A stretch of 64,000 nucleotides of DNA from Silvimonas soli (GCF_030035605.1 NZ_CP106736.1:4213001-4277000), one strand, 5' to 3'; positions 26,302 through 35,129 are shown, counted from the first letter of the stretch. The notes: generated by a model not told the origin, from the sequence alone. Translations and numbers: made by a program.

Positions 26302-27039
26302 ATGCTCCAGAAGAGAGCCGGTGATCCCGCACGAACCGAAGAAAACCCCGGTAGCGCAGCGCAGCGCGTTTACCTCGATTTGCGCCAGCGAATCGTCGAT
26401 ATGGTGCTGCTGCCCGGCACCCGTATTGTTGAGAAAGATCTTGCTGCCGAACATGGCACCAGCCGTACACCGGTACACGAGGCGGTTCGCCGTCTTGCTG
26501 AAGAAGGCCTCGTGGAGGTAACTCAGCGCGTTGGAACATATGTATCGCGGATTCCGCTGGACAGGCTGGGCGAAGCCATGCTGATACGTACCGCGCTGGA
26601 AGTCGCCATTGTGCGCCGTGCGGCGCTGCAGATCAGCCCGCAAGACATCGGCCGCCTGCGCGGGATGCTGGCGGAACAGATTGCCTGTATTGAACGCCAG
26701 GACGTTCTGGGCTTTCACCGTAGTGATGAAGATTTTCACGAGGCGTTGGCGGATATCGCTGGTTTCCCCGGCGTCTGGCGGATGGTTTTGCAGGCCAAAA
26801 TCCAGATCGACCGTTACCGCCGCTTGACCTTGCCCATGCCGGGCCGAATGGATGTGGTGCTGGCTGAGCACATAGAGGTTGTTGCGATGCTTGAGTCAGG
26901 TCAGCGGGATCAGGCTGCCGTGGCGATGCGCGAGCATCTGGATCAGGTCTTGCCGGTCCTGGATATCGCCCGTACTCGCTGCCCGGAATATTTCATTGCC
27001 AATTTGCCCGAAAGCCGGGAGCCAGCACCTTACTGGTAA
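26302..27039 (+). CDS. GntR/FadR-family (FCD) regulator, copy 1
   Basis: A 245-residue regulator with an N-terminal GntR winged helix (residues about 20-90: RVYLDLRQRIVDMVLLPGTR, HGTSRTPVHEAVRRLAEEGL) and a C-terminal FCD effector domain. The FCD metal-site residues can be seen in SDEDFHEALAD, EHIEV and MREHLDQV. FCD proteins respond to organic or sugar acids. The protein is close to the one encoded at 49107, with the same HTH recognition sequence. It is likely to bind the CTGATATATCAG sites and sense a galacturonate intermediate; this is inferred from position. Confidence 0.9.
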   Translation: MLQKRAGDPARTEENPGSAAQRVYLDLRQRIVDMVLLPGTRIVEKDLAAEHGTSRTPVHEAVRRLAEEGLVEVTQRVGTYVSRIPLDRLGEAMLIRTALEVAIVRRAALQISPQDIGRLRGMLAEQIACIERQDVLGFHRSDEDFHEALADIAGFPGVWRMVLQAKIQIDRYRRLTLPMPGRMDVVLAEHIEVVAMLESGQRDQAAVAMREHLDQVLPVLDIARTRCPEYFIANLPESREPAPYW

Positions 27040-27116
27040 CGCTGCGGCGGGCAGCACAGGCGGCGCTGATGATGAGCGTTGCAGACCATTTTGAGTTGAT
27101 ATGACGGAGTCAGAAC

Positions 27117-28727
27117 ATGAAGTTATCAACGCGGCTGGGTTTGATTGTCGCAAGTGCTGTAATTGGCTTGATCATAGTGGCCATCTTCGCCCTGCATACC
27201 TTGCATGCCACCATGCTGGCAGATCGGCGAGAGGAGATTCACGCGGTACTTAACCTGGCGCGCCATCAGGTGGCGTTTTACCAGGATCAGGAGAAGAGCG
27301 GCAAGCTCACGCGCCAGGAAGCTCAAGCTAAAGCAATCGAAGCGTTATCTGGCCTGCGCGATGGCAAAAACTATCTCTGGGCGCGGACAAAGGGCGCGTT
27401 GGGCCTGGTTCATCCTAACCCGGCTGTAATAGGCAAAGTGGATTTTGGTGCACGTCTGGCCAATGGCCGGACCAACTTTGAGAACTATGTAGTTGAGCTG
27501 CAGGATAAGGACTTTGGTTATTTTGACGACATGACCAAGCGGCCTGGCACTGACGTTGAAGTGCCAAAAATCAACGGCGTGACCCGTATTGATGGCTGGG
27601 ACTGGTTGGTAGGTTTTGGTGTTTTTGTCGACGACATTGACCAAGCGTACTGGACTCTGGCTTGGCACTTTTTGTTAATTGGCTTTGCCGCACTGATCGT
27701 AGTGTCAGCCTTGGCCATCGTGATGTCACGAAACATCTACCGGCGCCTTGGCGGCGAGCCGGATTACGCGGCGGAGGTTGCACAAGCCATCGCCAGCGGC
27801 GATCTGACCTGGCAGGTCAAACTGCGTAATGGTGACGGGAGCTTGCTGGGGGCAATTGCGGGCATGCAAAAAAGCCTGCGGGAAATGATTCATGGCATCC
27901 AGCATGGCGCTCAGGAACTGGCACAAGCATCGGTCAGTCTGACCCGGCAGATGGAGCAGATCCACACTTCTTCCCGCCAGTCCTCTGACGCGACATCTTC
28001 CACCGCTGCGGCCATTGAAGAAATGTCAGTGAGTATTGACCAGATTTCGGGCAGTGCCAGGGAAACAGAAAAGGACTCTGCGCGCGCAGCTGCATTGGCG
28101 CAGGATGGTGAGGTCCTGGTAAATCGGGTTGCTGCCGAGATACAGGGGCTATTAAGCGAGGTCGGCGGGGCGTCGGATTTGATCAGCGGGCTGGTAGAAC
28201 GCTCCCGCGAAATTGGCGGGGTGTCCGGCGAGATCAAGGAAATTGCCGATCAGACCAACCTGCTGGCCCTGAACGCTGCGATTGAAGCCGCCCGGGCTGG
28301 CGAACAAGGCCGGGGTTTTGCTGTGGTTGCCGATGAAGTACGTAAACTGGCGGAGCGAACTACGCAAGCAACCAATCAGATCGCCAATATGGTGCAAGCT
28401 ATTCGCACGGACACCGGAGAAGTGGTCAGCAGCATGCAAGCGGTAACCCCCAGGGTGAGAGGGAGTGTGGAGATGGCCGGGTCTGCTGCCACTGCATTGC
28501 GTGAAATCAATCACGGCGCCAACGCCAACCTTGAGCGGGTGCGCGACGTAGCCAATGCCGCTGCGGAACAGAGCCTGGCCAGTAACAGTGTGGCGGGGAA
28601 TGTTGAACGAATTGCCCAAATGGTGGAAGGCTCTACGTCTTCTGTGCAGATCGCCAACCAGAACGTGCGGGAGCTGGAGTTACTTGCTGCACAATTGCGG
28701 CGATCGGTGGCGCAATTCAGACTTTAG
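27117..28727 (+). CDS. Methyl-accepting chemotaxis protein with periplasmic sCache domain
   Basis: A 536-residue chemoreceptor. TM1 covers about residues 8-28. A periplasmic single-Cache_2-type domain follows (helix HAVLNLARHQVAFYQDQ, KNYLWARTKG, VHPNPAVIGK, GWDWLVGFGVFVDDI). TM2 is about residues 184-206, then a HAMP linker and the signalling domain. The receptor tip EIADQTNLLALNAAIEAARA and EVRKLAERT are intact; no C-terminal CheR-binding pentapeptide is seen. GGAG precedes ATG 27117. It lies 78 nt after the galacturonate-type regulator, so it may detect a pectin product or a C2-C3 acid; the ligand is unknown. Confidence 0.92.
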   Translation: MKLSTRLGLIVASAVIGLIIVAIFALHTLHATMLADRREEIHAVLNLARHQVAFYQDQEKSGKLTRQEAQAKAIEALSGLRDGKNYLWARTKGALGLVHPNPAVIGKVDFGARLANGRTNFENYVVELQDKDFGYFDDMTKRPGTDVEVPKINGVTRIDGWDWLVGFGVFVDDIDQAYWTLAWHFLLIGFAALIVVSALAIVMSRNIYRRLGGEPDYAAEVAQAIASGDLTWQVKLRNGDGSLLGAIAGMQKSLREMIHGIQHGAQELAQASVSLTRQMEQIHTSSRQSSDATSSTAAAIEEMSVSIDQISGSARETEKDSARAAALAQDGEVLVNRVAAEIQGLLSEVGGASDLISGLVERSREIGGVSGEIKEIADQTNLLALNAAIEAARAGEQGRGFAVVADEVRKLAERTTQATNQIANMVQAIRTDTGEVVSSMQAVTPRVRGSVEMAGSAATALREINHGANANLERVRDVANAAAEQSLASNSVAGNVERIAQMVEGSTSSVQIANQNVRELELLAAQLRRSVAQFRL

Positions 28728-28764
28728 CTTGGCATTGCCTTTCAAAGAAGATGCGACACAGACA

Positions 28765-28796
28765 GGCGAGGACTGCATTTCAGTGCGGTCCTCGCC
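28765..28796 (+). terminator. Hairpin after the chemoreceptor gene
   Basis: A 9-bp perfect stem GGCGAGGAC/GTCCTCGCC with a 14-nt loop, 37 nt after the stop. There is no strong T run, so it may be only a partial terminator. The rest of the gap to 29012 shows no gene. Confidence 0.5.
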
Positions 28797-29012
28797 AGTG
28801 CCAATCCGGCCGTAACAGATTATGCTATCTTGATTCACGCCATTGGTGATTAATTTTATTAAAGGCTCGCCAGTGACGCTGTTCCTGGCTGGTGCCAAAA
28901 TTGCGCGAGAACAGCCATAATTGCAGGTGCCACTCGCGCTTGAGGAAAATCAGTATTTTCTTGATTGGCTGCATGATCTATTCTTTATTCATTTGCAAAT
29001 GAAAACAGAAAA

Positions 29013-29765
29013 TCAATTTTCCTGACAGTCATCACCTTTCATTGTTTTCTTCAGCTCAGGAATGTCCAGTAGCTCAATCAGGCGATTTTGCATTTGTATT
29101 AATTTCATGCTTTGCAAGCGAGACAAAATTCGGCTCACGGTTTCAATTGACAAGCCAAGATAGCTGGCCATTTCGTTTCGCGTCATACGCAGCAAGAAAC
29201 TTTTATGTGAATAGCCTCGTAGCGCGAACTCGTCAGACAAATTAAACAGAAAGGCGACAACACGCTGTACCGCGGCAGTATCACGCAACAACAAAGTGGC
29301 GTGGTGCAATCGGTTGATTTCGTGCGCCATCAGTCGGTACAAATAGGCTTGAAAGGCTGGAGAACTTTGAGTTTGCGCATCGATACGGGCATAGGAAAGC
29401 TCGCAGACTTCACCATCCTCAAGCGCAATGGCGTCATAAGTGTGGCGGCCTGACGCCAGCGCATCCGCTCCGATCAACGCACCTGCCATATAAAAGCCGG
29501 TTACTTGTTCCCGGTGATGCTCATTCATCATCCTGGTTTTAAAAACCCCCAGCCGCACTGCGTAAAGCGAATGCAATGTTTGTCCTGCCGAGAAAATTCT
29601 CGTACCGCGTTTGACATGAATAGTGCGCGTGATGAATTGGCTCATCAGCGGCAAATTTTGTTGCGCCATGTCTGCAGGCAGGCAAATATCCCGGACATTA
29701 CAATTGGTACAGGTGCGTTGCACCGGCTTGGCTTTTATGGATTGGACTTGGACAGTAGAAAGCAT
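29013..29765 (-). CDS. fnr: FNR-type oxygen-sensing transcriptional regulator
   Basis: A 250-residue CRP/FNR protein. Cysteines C19, C22, C28 and C121 match the four ligands of the FNR [4Fe-4S] cluster, so it should dimerise and bind DNA only when oxygen is low. The recognition helix has E208, S211 and R212 (IETVSRILSRLQ), the residues that read TTGAT half-sites in FNR. ATG 29765 has AGGATGG upstream. A promoter-plus-operator of the pectin regulon type lies 220-310 bp upstream on the same strand (see 30018-30074). The gene ends 285 bp from the converging chemoreceptor gene. Confidence 0.93.
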   Translation of the reverse strand: MLSTVQVQSIKAKPVQRTCTNCNVRDICLPADMAQQNLPLMSQFITRTIHVKRGTRIFSAGQTLHSLYAVRLGVFKTRMMNEHHREQVTGFYMAGALIGADALASGRHTYDAIALEDGEVCELSYARIDAQTQSSPAFQAYLYRLMAHEINRLHHATLLLRDTAAVQRVVAFLFNLSDEFALRGYSHKSFLLRMTRNEMASYLGLSIETVSRILSRLQSMKLIQMQNRLIELLDIPELKKTMKGDDCQEN

Positions 29766-30017
29766 GATCCATCCTGCATAAATAAAAAGGATTTAAGGCT
29801 GCAAACTCATGAAAAATATCGCCGATGGTTTATTTATATGGAACAGAAATTTGGAAGAATTATTTCAACCGAAATTAAAATAGGAAAGCAAAGGCATACT
29901 GTAAATGCTATGCATGCAGCTAAAGGTGGATAAGTCCAAACTGCTTGCTTGCTAACTGCTACAACTCTTCTGTTTGGGTATGCGGAAACATTATCACTTC
30001 GATTCCGGTTTCATTAT

Positions 30018-30074
30018 TGATCCAATCTGATATATCAGTATTATGTGCGCTATCTTTATGAATTTGCAACAGTT
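30018..30074 (-). promoter_or_regulatory. Promoter with CTGATATATCAG operator, facing fnr
   Basis: A perfect CTGATATATCAG lies at 30027-30038. On the minus strand it is preceded by TTGCAA, an 18-nt spacer, CATAAT and one base. This is the same arrangement, base for base in the -10 and in the spacer length, as the uxaC promoter with its second operator. Transcription would run left towards fnr, whose start is 262 nt away, with no convincing gene between. An open frame of about 50 codons without a start also crosses the site and could be chance. Binding is untested. Confidence 0.55.
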
Positions 30075-30188
30075 TTGTAGTTTCTTTTAATGTAACTACA
30101 ACGACCTGGAATCAGACACTTGGCGATCTCGGAAATGTGAATGAATTAGTAGTCGTTAGTGGGCATAGAGGGGGGGAACGAGGAAAAA

Positions 30189-30215
30189 AAAGAGGCCATC
30201 GGAGATAGCCTCTTT
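30189..30215 (-). terminator. Terminator of the decayed pectinesterase gene
   Basis: Stem AAAGAGGC/GCCTCTTT with an 11-nt loop; on the minus strand it runs into eight T residues. It lies 20 nt beyond the end of the pseudogene and shows that a minus-strand gene once ended here. Confidence 0.75.
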
Positions 30216-30234
30216 GAACGGAACAGCCTGACGC

Positions 30235-30903
30235 TCAGTTGTTGTAGAACAGCAGGGCATGCGTGGGTCAATGGCCAGGTAGATGGAGCCAACACCATTG
30301 GGCCAGTTTGACTATGGGTCAGGTGGGCTCCCGACCGGCTGGATATATGAGCACCAAGCGGGCTGTTGCGCACCAGCGTTTGCGGGTTGCTAACACAAAG
30401 ATCGGGAGCCACTCAGTGTTCAGTTGACGGAGACGGATGCCCCGCTAACGGTCATAGGCATTTTGTGGATAAGGGTGGCCAAGGAATACCGGGCTGGCAG
30501 GTATTGCAGCGTTATCGTCAGTTCTGAAGGTGCTGTTTACAGCCATAATCCCATAAGGGTGATTGGAAGCGGTAAACGGCGCAAGCAAAGAGCCACTCAG
30601 CTCGGGCGCGATGTGTAGGTATAGCGTACTTGGAATTGATTACGACAAGCGCGGCGCGCTCTACCAGGATAGCGGGTTTCCCGTCACCAGTGATCCGGTG
30701 ATGAATGAGCGGAGCGGACGGGGCCGGACTGTAAGTGGCGATCGAGCCAAGAACGAAGTCATTCTTGAAAATAATGTTCTTCGCCTGGCAGCCGATAATG
30801 CCGGACCCCAGCGATAAAATCGTCGCGCAGCCTGTGCTGATTGGCGTTTTGGCCAGGCAACGGGTATAGATTGAGTTGGTATTGATCGGGTTGTAACCGC
30901 AGG
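30235..30903 (-). pseudogene. Decayed CE8 pectin methylesterase
   Basis: Minus-strand sequence keeps pectinesterase-like pieces in different frames. First comes a segment with CLAKTPISTGCATILSLG, CQAKNIIFKNDF and GDGKPAILVERAALVVINSKY, then ELSGSLLAPFTASNHPYG with NSTFRTDDNAAIPASPVFLG and HPYPQNAYDR (stop), and finally NPQTLVRNSPLGAHI. These correspond in order to the N-terminal, the post-active-site and the C-terminal parts of bacterial CE8 enzymes. The section with the catalytic Q-D-T-L and D-F-I-F-G motifs is missing between the first two, so there is an internal deletion as well as frameshifts. About 190 bp to the next gene (30904-31111) show no recognisable remnant. The match is from memory of the family. 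Confidence 0.6.
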
Positions 30904-31111
30904 GAAGTTACCCTTGAGATTAAAGTACGGGTATGTAGCGGGCGAGGTGCTGTTACGTCATCGTTACTGAGTCAGGCATTTGAGAGCCATTGCCGACCGA
31001 ATGTTATCCATTCTTGGGTTTTATTCAGTGGGGGGATGGTCATTGAATGCGCCGATTTTTTCCTTGCCGTGACTGATCCATCCTGAAATCAGCCACGGTG
31101 GCCCCGGCGAA

Positions 31112-32926
31112 TTACTGAACTGTCATAGGCGCATTGGTCGCGGGGAAATTGACAAATGCGGTGCTGCAGTCATACGGCGCAGTCGTCGTTCCGGTGCGCG
31201 CATCGGTTAGGGTGAACCCGTTCTGGCCCCCTGCGGCATGCAGCAAACTAGCAAAGGATACTGGTCCAGGCCCCATTGTCAGACCCGCGTTCGAAGCCAA
31301 AGCAGGGAATCCGCTAGCGGGGCTACCCCAGCCAGGCATCGAATCAAAAACAACGTTATCAAGCGTGATGTTCTTGAGGGGAGAGGTTGGTGAAGTGTAC
31401 TGATAGCCTCTAAAGCCGATGCTGGCGTTACCTGCCCCTGCATAACGCGAGCCACTTACATCCAGGTTGCGCACATTGCGGATCGTAATGTCGTGGATGT
31501 TTGGCACCAGCGCGTTGGTGGAGCCCTGTGCGTTGCCATAGTAGCTATCAATTAAAAGTGGCTGTGTAACACGCCGCGTACATAAGCCATCAACGACCAC
31601 ATTCTTGACCTCACCACCGCGACTATCATCTGTTTTGATCCGGAAGCCGCTGGTAGAACTGATATCGAAACCATCCACGGTCATATCGCGAATGGTGACA
31701 TTGCTCAGGCCGGAATCTGTTTCGCTGCCAATCGACATGCCGTGGGTGTAATACATGCGGTTGTGCAGAATCTGGATATTGCTGGTCGCAGGCGAGGTAT
31801 GCGACTTGATTGCAATGCCGTCATCGCCGGTACTGATATGGTTGAAAGCGATCAATACGTTTTGCGACTGGCCCGGATCGATTCCGTCTGTATTTTTTGT
31901 GGTATCGGGCGTGAAGCAAGTGCTTGCACGTGTAAGGTTGGGCGAGCCAGAAACAACGGGAGCAGTTCCCGCCGCGCAGTTGTAGCCAGCAACGGAGTAT
32001 TCCAGCGAAGGAGTAAGTATTTTGCTGGCCCAAATTGTCGCGCCATTCGTCCCCGTGGTTACCACATGAAATTTGGGGGCATTTTGCAAGGTGGTACGGT
32101 ACAAGACAAAATTGCTGCCGCCATTCACCTGGATCAGGCGTGGATTGTTTTGATTGGCATTGCTCATGGTTTTGGTCAGTGCACCAACATCCCACCAGGT
32201 CAGCGTATTTGCATAAGTGCCGCTAGTCATCACCGCGCCACCACGGCCATCAATTGTCCCGTCACCAACTACGCCGCTATTGTTGGGTGTGATGCTGATA
32301 AGCGGGCTGCAGCCATTATCACTAGCGGATGTCGCACCACAGGTGTTTTTGCCGGCGATCTGGTAGTCAACCGGGCTACGCGATGCGAACAGGGTGATAC
32401 CGCTATCAATCCATAGTGTGACGCCTGCTTTGAGCGTGAGCGGGCCCGACAAGAAGGCATTTTCGCCATTCGCCCCCGTAACCAGTTTGACCGCCTGGCC
32501 ATTCGCACAGGAGTTGAGCGCACTCTGAATTCGCGACGCATCTGGTTGCGAATTTGCTGGAGTAGCATCAATTGAATTGTCCAGCAGGCCTTTGGCGTTT
32601 CTGGTGAGGCTGGCATTTACCGTTGCACAAACAGCGGTAGGTAGGGTGGGTTCTTTGCCCGCTACTGCAGCGTCATTTTGTGCGCTGAGTGGCCAGGAAC
32701 CAATGGACGGTGCAGGCACGGGAGTAGGGCTTGGTGTTGGGGTTGGGATAGGTATGGGGTTCGGAGTTGGTGTAGGGGTTGCTGCCGAATTATCAGCAGG
32801 AGGCGTTGTTGAGCTGTTTGCCTGGGCGCTCCCAGAGTCTGCGCCACCTCCGCAGCCGGCTAGCGAGATAGTCAGGAACAGTGAAGCGAGCGCGCAACTG
32901 CCCGCATTGGGTTTGGAGTAGTTCAT
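31112..32926 (-). CDS. GH28 polygalacturonase lipoprotein, second copy
   Basis: A 604-residue GH28 enzyme. The lipobox LAGC follows a signal helix, then comes a linker rich in Thr-Pro pairs (about residues 45-75) and the beta-helix. Active-site motifs are NTDGIDPG, STGDDGIAIK, the histidine in THGMSIGSE and FRIKTDDSRGG. It aligns along its length with the polygalacturonase at 19784 but lacks several inserts and has its own linker. ATG 32926 has AAGGA 6 nt upstream; the in-frame start at 33013 lies in the intergenic hairpin. It is downstream of the repeat lipoprotein on the same strand, a probable two-gene operon under the operator at 34144. Confidence 0.92.
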   Translation of the reverse strand: MNYSKPNAGSCALASLFLTISLAGCGGGADSGSAQANSSTTPPADNSAATPTPTPNPIPIPTPTPSPTPVPAPSIGSWPLSAQNDAAVAGKEPTLPTAVCATVNASLTRNAKGLLDNSIDATPANSQPDASRIQSALNSCANGQAVKLVTGANGENAFLSGPLTLKAGVTLWIDSGITLFASRSPVDYQIAGKNTCGATSASDNGCSPLISITPNNSGVVGDGTIDGRGGAVMTSGTYANTLTWWDVGALTKTMSNANQNNPRLIQVNGGSNFVLYRTTLQNAPKFHVVTTGTNGATIWASKILTPSLEYSVAGYNCAAGTAPVVSGSPNLTRASTCFTPDTTKNTDGIDPGQSQNVLIAFNHISTGDDGIAIKSHTSPATSNIQILHNRMYYTHGMSIGSETDSGLSNVTIRDMTVDGFDISSTSGFRIKTDDSRGGEVKNVVVDGLCTRRVTQPLLIDSYYGNAQGSTNALVPNIHDITIRNVRNLDVSGSRYAGAGNASIGFRGYQYTSPTSPLKNITLDNVVFDSMPGWGSPASGFPALASNAGLTMGPGPVSFASLLHAAGGQNGFTLTDARTGTTTAPYDCSTAFVNFPATNAPMTVQ

Positions 32927-32980
32927 GTGCGGTCCTTGCACGACTTGGCAGAACGCCAGCCGAATTTTTGTGGGAGCATG

Positions 32981-33013
32981 ATGACGCCGCGCAGATATAG
33001 CCCGCGGCGTCAT
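32981..33013 (-). other. Intercistronic hairpin
   Basis: A perfect 11-bp GC-rich stem (32981-32991 with 33003-33013) sits between the repeat lipoprotein and the polygalacturonase genes. It lacks a T run in the minus direction, so it is more likely to adjust relative expression or mRNA stability than to end transcription. Confidence 0.5.
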
Positions 33014-33026
33014 AAGGACGATGAAG

Positions 33027-33965
33027 TTAAGGTTTGATCATTAGCCCCTGAATAACCATGGTGCCCCCGGTATTGATGTTCTGCAGACGCAGAATGAGCG
33101 GCTGAGTGATTGGGGTGGGGATGAGGTTGGTTTCATCGCAGACGTTACCCGTGCAAGCTGCTCGGCTCGGCGACGTGGTTACAATATTGGTCCAAGTCGT
33201 GCCGTTAGTGCTGTAGTCGAGCTGATAGCCATTACTACCTGCCCGATAGAATTCAAAGCTGAACTGACTAAGTTTAGGGAGGTTGAAGGTGACAAAACCG
33301 CCGCCGGTAGCCGAGCCGGTGAACGTTTTGGATAACTGAATATTGCCCACGAGACTGCTGCCTGACGCTAGATCAGAGGTGTATTTCACAGTGGAACTGG
33401 CACCAGTAGTTGTGCCATTGCCATTTTGGCTGGCGCAGATGAATTGTGAGCCTGTCGCTGCAACCATCGAGCCTGATCCCGGGCCGTTTGGCGTGCCGGG
33501 GTAACTTTCAAAGATGGCGGCGTCCCCGGTGGGTGCCAGACCCGCAAGGTAGGCACTGGCGTTTGCAGTGCCACCCATTGTATTGCCAAGTGAGGCCAAT
33601 GGCGTAACCATGGTGCCTGTGGCTCCTCCAAACGAGGTGTTCAACGTCGCCACATCAATCATGACACCGCACGAGCCCGCGATCTGGGTTGGAGTGCCCG
33701 TAGGTGTGGGGGTTGTAGTCGGGGTCGGAGTTGGTGTCGACGTTGGGGTAGGAGTGGGTGTTGGAGTTGGAGTTGGAGTCGGCGTCGGCGTTGCAACCGG
33801 AGTTGGCGTCGGTGTTACGCTTGGCGTTGCTGGTGCCTTGGGTGATGCGGCTGTTGATGGCGCGCCGACCGGATCGGCATTGGTGCCATCGCCACAAGCG
33901 CTCAGTGTTGATGCAAATAATGCAGCGATAGCCGCAGCCTGCAGTGTTTTTCTGGTTTGATTCAT
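33027..33965 (-). CDS. Lipoprotein with Thr-Pro repeat linker and unknown C-terminal domain
   Basis: A 312-residue protein: signal helix with lipobox LSAC, a linker of about 60 residues made mostly of Thr-Pro pairs, then a C-terminal region of about 200 residues rich in Gly, Ser, Thr and aromatic strands. Four cysteines are visible there (SCGVMID, FICASQ, and two in RAACTGNVCDE). The end (PLILRLQNINTGGTMVIQGLMIKP) looks like a beta-sandwich. I do not recognise the domain. The linker style and position before a polygalacturonase suggest a surface pectin-binding or pectinolytic protein. GGGAG precedes ATG 33965. Confidence 0.75.
   Translation of the reverse strand: MNQTRKTLQAAAIAALFASTLSACGDGTNADPVGAPSTAASPKAPATPSVTPTPTPVATPTPTPTPTPTPTPTPTSTPTPTPTTTPTPTGTPTQIAGSCGVMIDVATLNTSFGGATGTMVTPLASLGNTMGGTANASAYLAGLAPTGDAAIFESYPGTPNGPGSGSMVAATGSQFICASQNGNGTTTGASSTVKYTSDLASGSSLVGNIQLSKTFTGSATGGGFVTFNLPKLSQFSFEFYRAGSNGYQLDYSTNGTTWTNIVTTSPSRAACTGNVCDETNLIPTPITQPLILRLQNINTGGTMVIQGLMIKP
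33695..33835. repeat. Degenerate hexanucleotide repeat (Thr-Pro coding)
   Basis: About 140 bp of imperfect GGAGTT/GGCGTC-type hexamers inside the repeat lipoprotein gene, coding for Thr-Pro pairs. Changes in copy number would keep the frame, so the linker length may vary between strains. Confidence 0.75.
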
Positions 33966-34143
33966 TGCAGCTCCCCCCATAAATTTAACTGAAGCCCGGC
34001 TTTGCTGTTCCTTCCGTGGATTCGCCAAGGTAGCGTATCAACCAGGTTATGCATCTGATAAGCAAAGGTTATTTCCGGGCCGATATACCCAATACCCGCC
34101 AATCAATGTGTGGGGCGTGTATCAAAGTAAGCACAATATGCGT

Positions 34144-34155
34144 CTGATATATCAG
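34144..34155. promoter_or_regulatory. CTGATATATCAG operator upstream of the lipoprotein-polygalacturonase operon
   Basis: A perfect 12-bp palindrome, 179 bp upstream of the lipoprotein start. On the minus strand CATATT follows three bases after it and AATATT precedes it by one base; either could be a -10 towards the operon. The remainder of the 620-bp gap (33966-34586) contains no gene I can support. Confidence 0.6.
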
Positions 34156-34586
34156 AAATATTTGCCGGTATGCTAGGGGGAAACAGACGTGAGCGGCTAC
34201 GCGTAACACGCAATGTCATGACAAAAATCAACCGCATGTGTACTTATGGAAAAATGACTACATGTGGCGGGATGAGGCAGAGCAAGTGGCATGCTGTTTG
34301 CTTGGTTCAAAAGGAGCGAAGTGAGAAAAGTGGGGCTCACTGTATCTTGAAGTGGCGGCCATCCGTGGCGACCGGGGTCCTGCGAGCTAAATCTGACGCT
34401 GCTTGTTTGCCTGTTTGGGAAGGCATTGCGCTTGTATCGTTGGGCTCTCCAACTTCTGGCGTAAGTGGATTCAATATTCGCATGGGCTATTAAAACCTGC
34501 CGAGTATCGCCAAAGCAGCGTTCCACGAAGCGCTATCGCCGGGAAATTACCTAAAATACAGAAGCTTGTGATCATGGGTGTTTGTG

Positions 34587-35129
34587 ATGCTAACCGTATC
34601 CAGCCCTGTTGCCGGGAATCTGTTGCGTATGTATGCGCAGTCGGGTTCGGCTGCACCGGTGGATGGTGATAACGGTAGCAATGCAAACACGCCGCGTAGT
34701 GCCAGTGGGCAAACTCTGGACAACGCTCAGCAACAACAGGTGGACCAGCTTCAGAAAATTGACAAGGCCACGCGAGCACATGAGCAGGCGCATCTGGCTG
34801 CTGCTGGCGGGTTGACGATTGCGGGGCCTAACTATCAACTGACTATGGGGCCGGACGGCAAGCAGTACGCCAATGGTGGCGATGTGCAGATTGATGTGAG
34901 CGAAGGGCGCACTCCGGAAGAAACCGTGCGCAAGGCGCGCATTATCCAGGCTGCCGCGCTGGCGCCGGCGCAGCCGTCGACGCAGGATATTTCGGTTGCC
35001 GCGCAGGCCCAAGCCATGGAGCAGAAAGCAGAGCAACAAATCGCGCAGCGTAGTACGCAAAGCCAGCAACTGGCCAATGCGTATCAGCCTGATTTACCTG
35101 CAATTTCAGGATTTTCCAATAGCGCCTGA
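34587..35129 (+). CDS. SprA-related putative metalloprotease domain protein
   Basis: A 180-residue protein matching the SprA-related catalytic-domain family. It has KATRAHEQAHLAAAGG with the H-E-x-x-H motif, then GPDGKQYANGGDVQIDVSEG and a helical ARIIQAAALAPAQPSTQD segment. C-terminal Gln/Ala-rich helix follows. No signal peptide is evident. ATG 34587 has GGGTG upstream; GTG 34578 is possible. The family's physiological role is not established. It stands alone, upstream of a converging gene. Confidence 0.82.
   Translation: MLTVSSPVAGNLLRMYAQSGSAAPVDGDNGSNANTPRSASGQTLDNAQQQQVDQLQKIDKATRAHEQAHLAAAGGLTIAGPNYQLTMGPDGKQYANGGDVQIDVSEGRTPEETVRKARIIQAAALAPAQPSTQDISVAAQAQAMEQKAEQQIAQRSTQSQQLANAYQPDLPAISGFSNSA

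Noticed and set aside
29990..30110. Minus-strand open frame of about 50 codons ending near 29954, spanning the CTGATATATCAG site
   Set aside because: No start codon with a ribosome binding site, and a stretch this long without a stop is not improbable; the promoter reading explains the site better.
33695..33835. Direct repeats that might suggest a CRISPR array
   Set aside because: Repeats are contiguous hexamers coding for Thr-Pro without spacers.
34170..34493. 107-codon frame right of the operator at 34144
   Set aside because: Begins without a credible ribosome binding site, has no family character and continues past any sensible promoter spacing.
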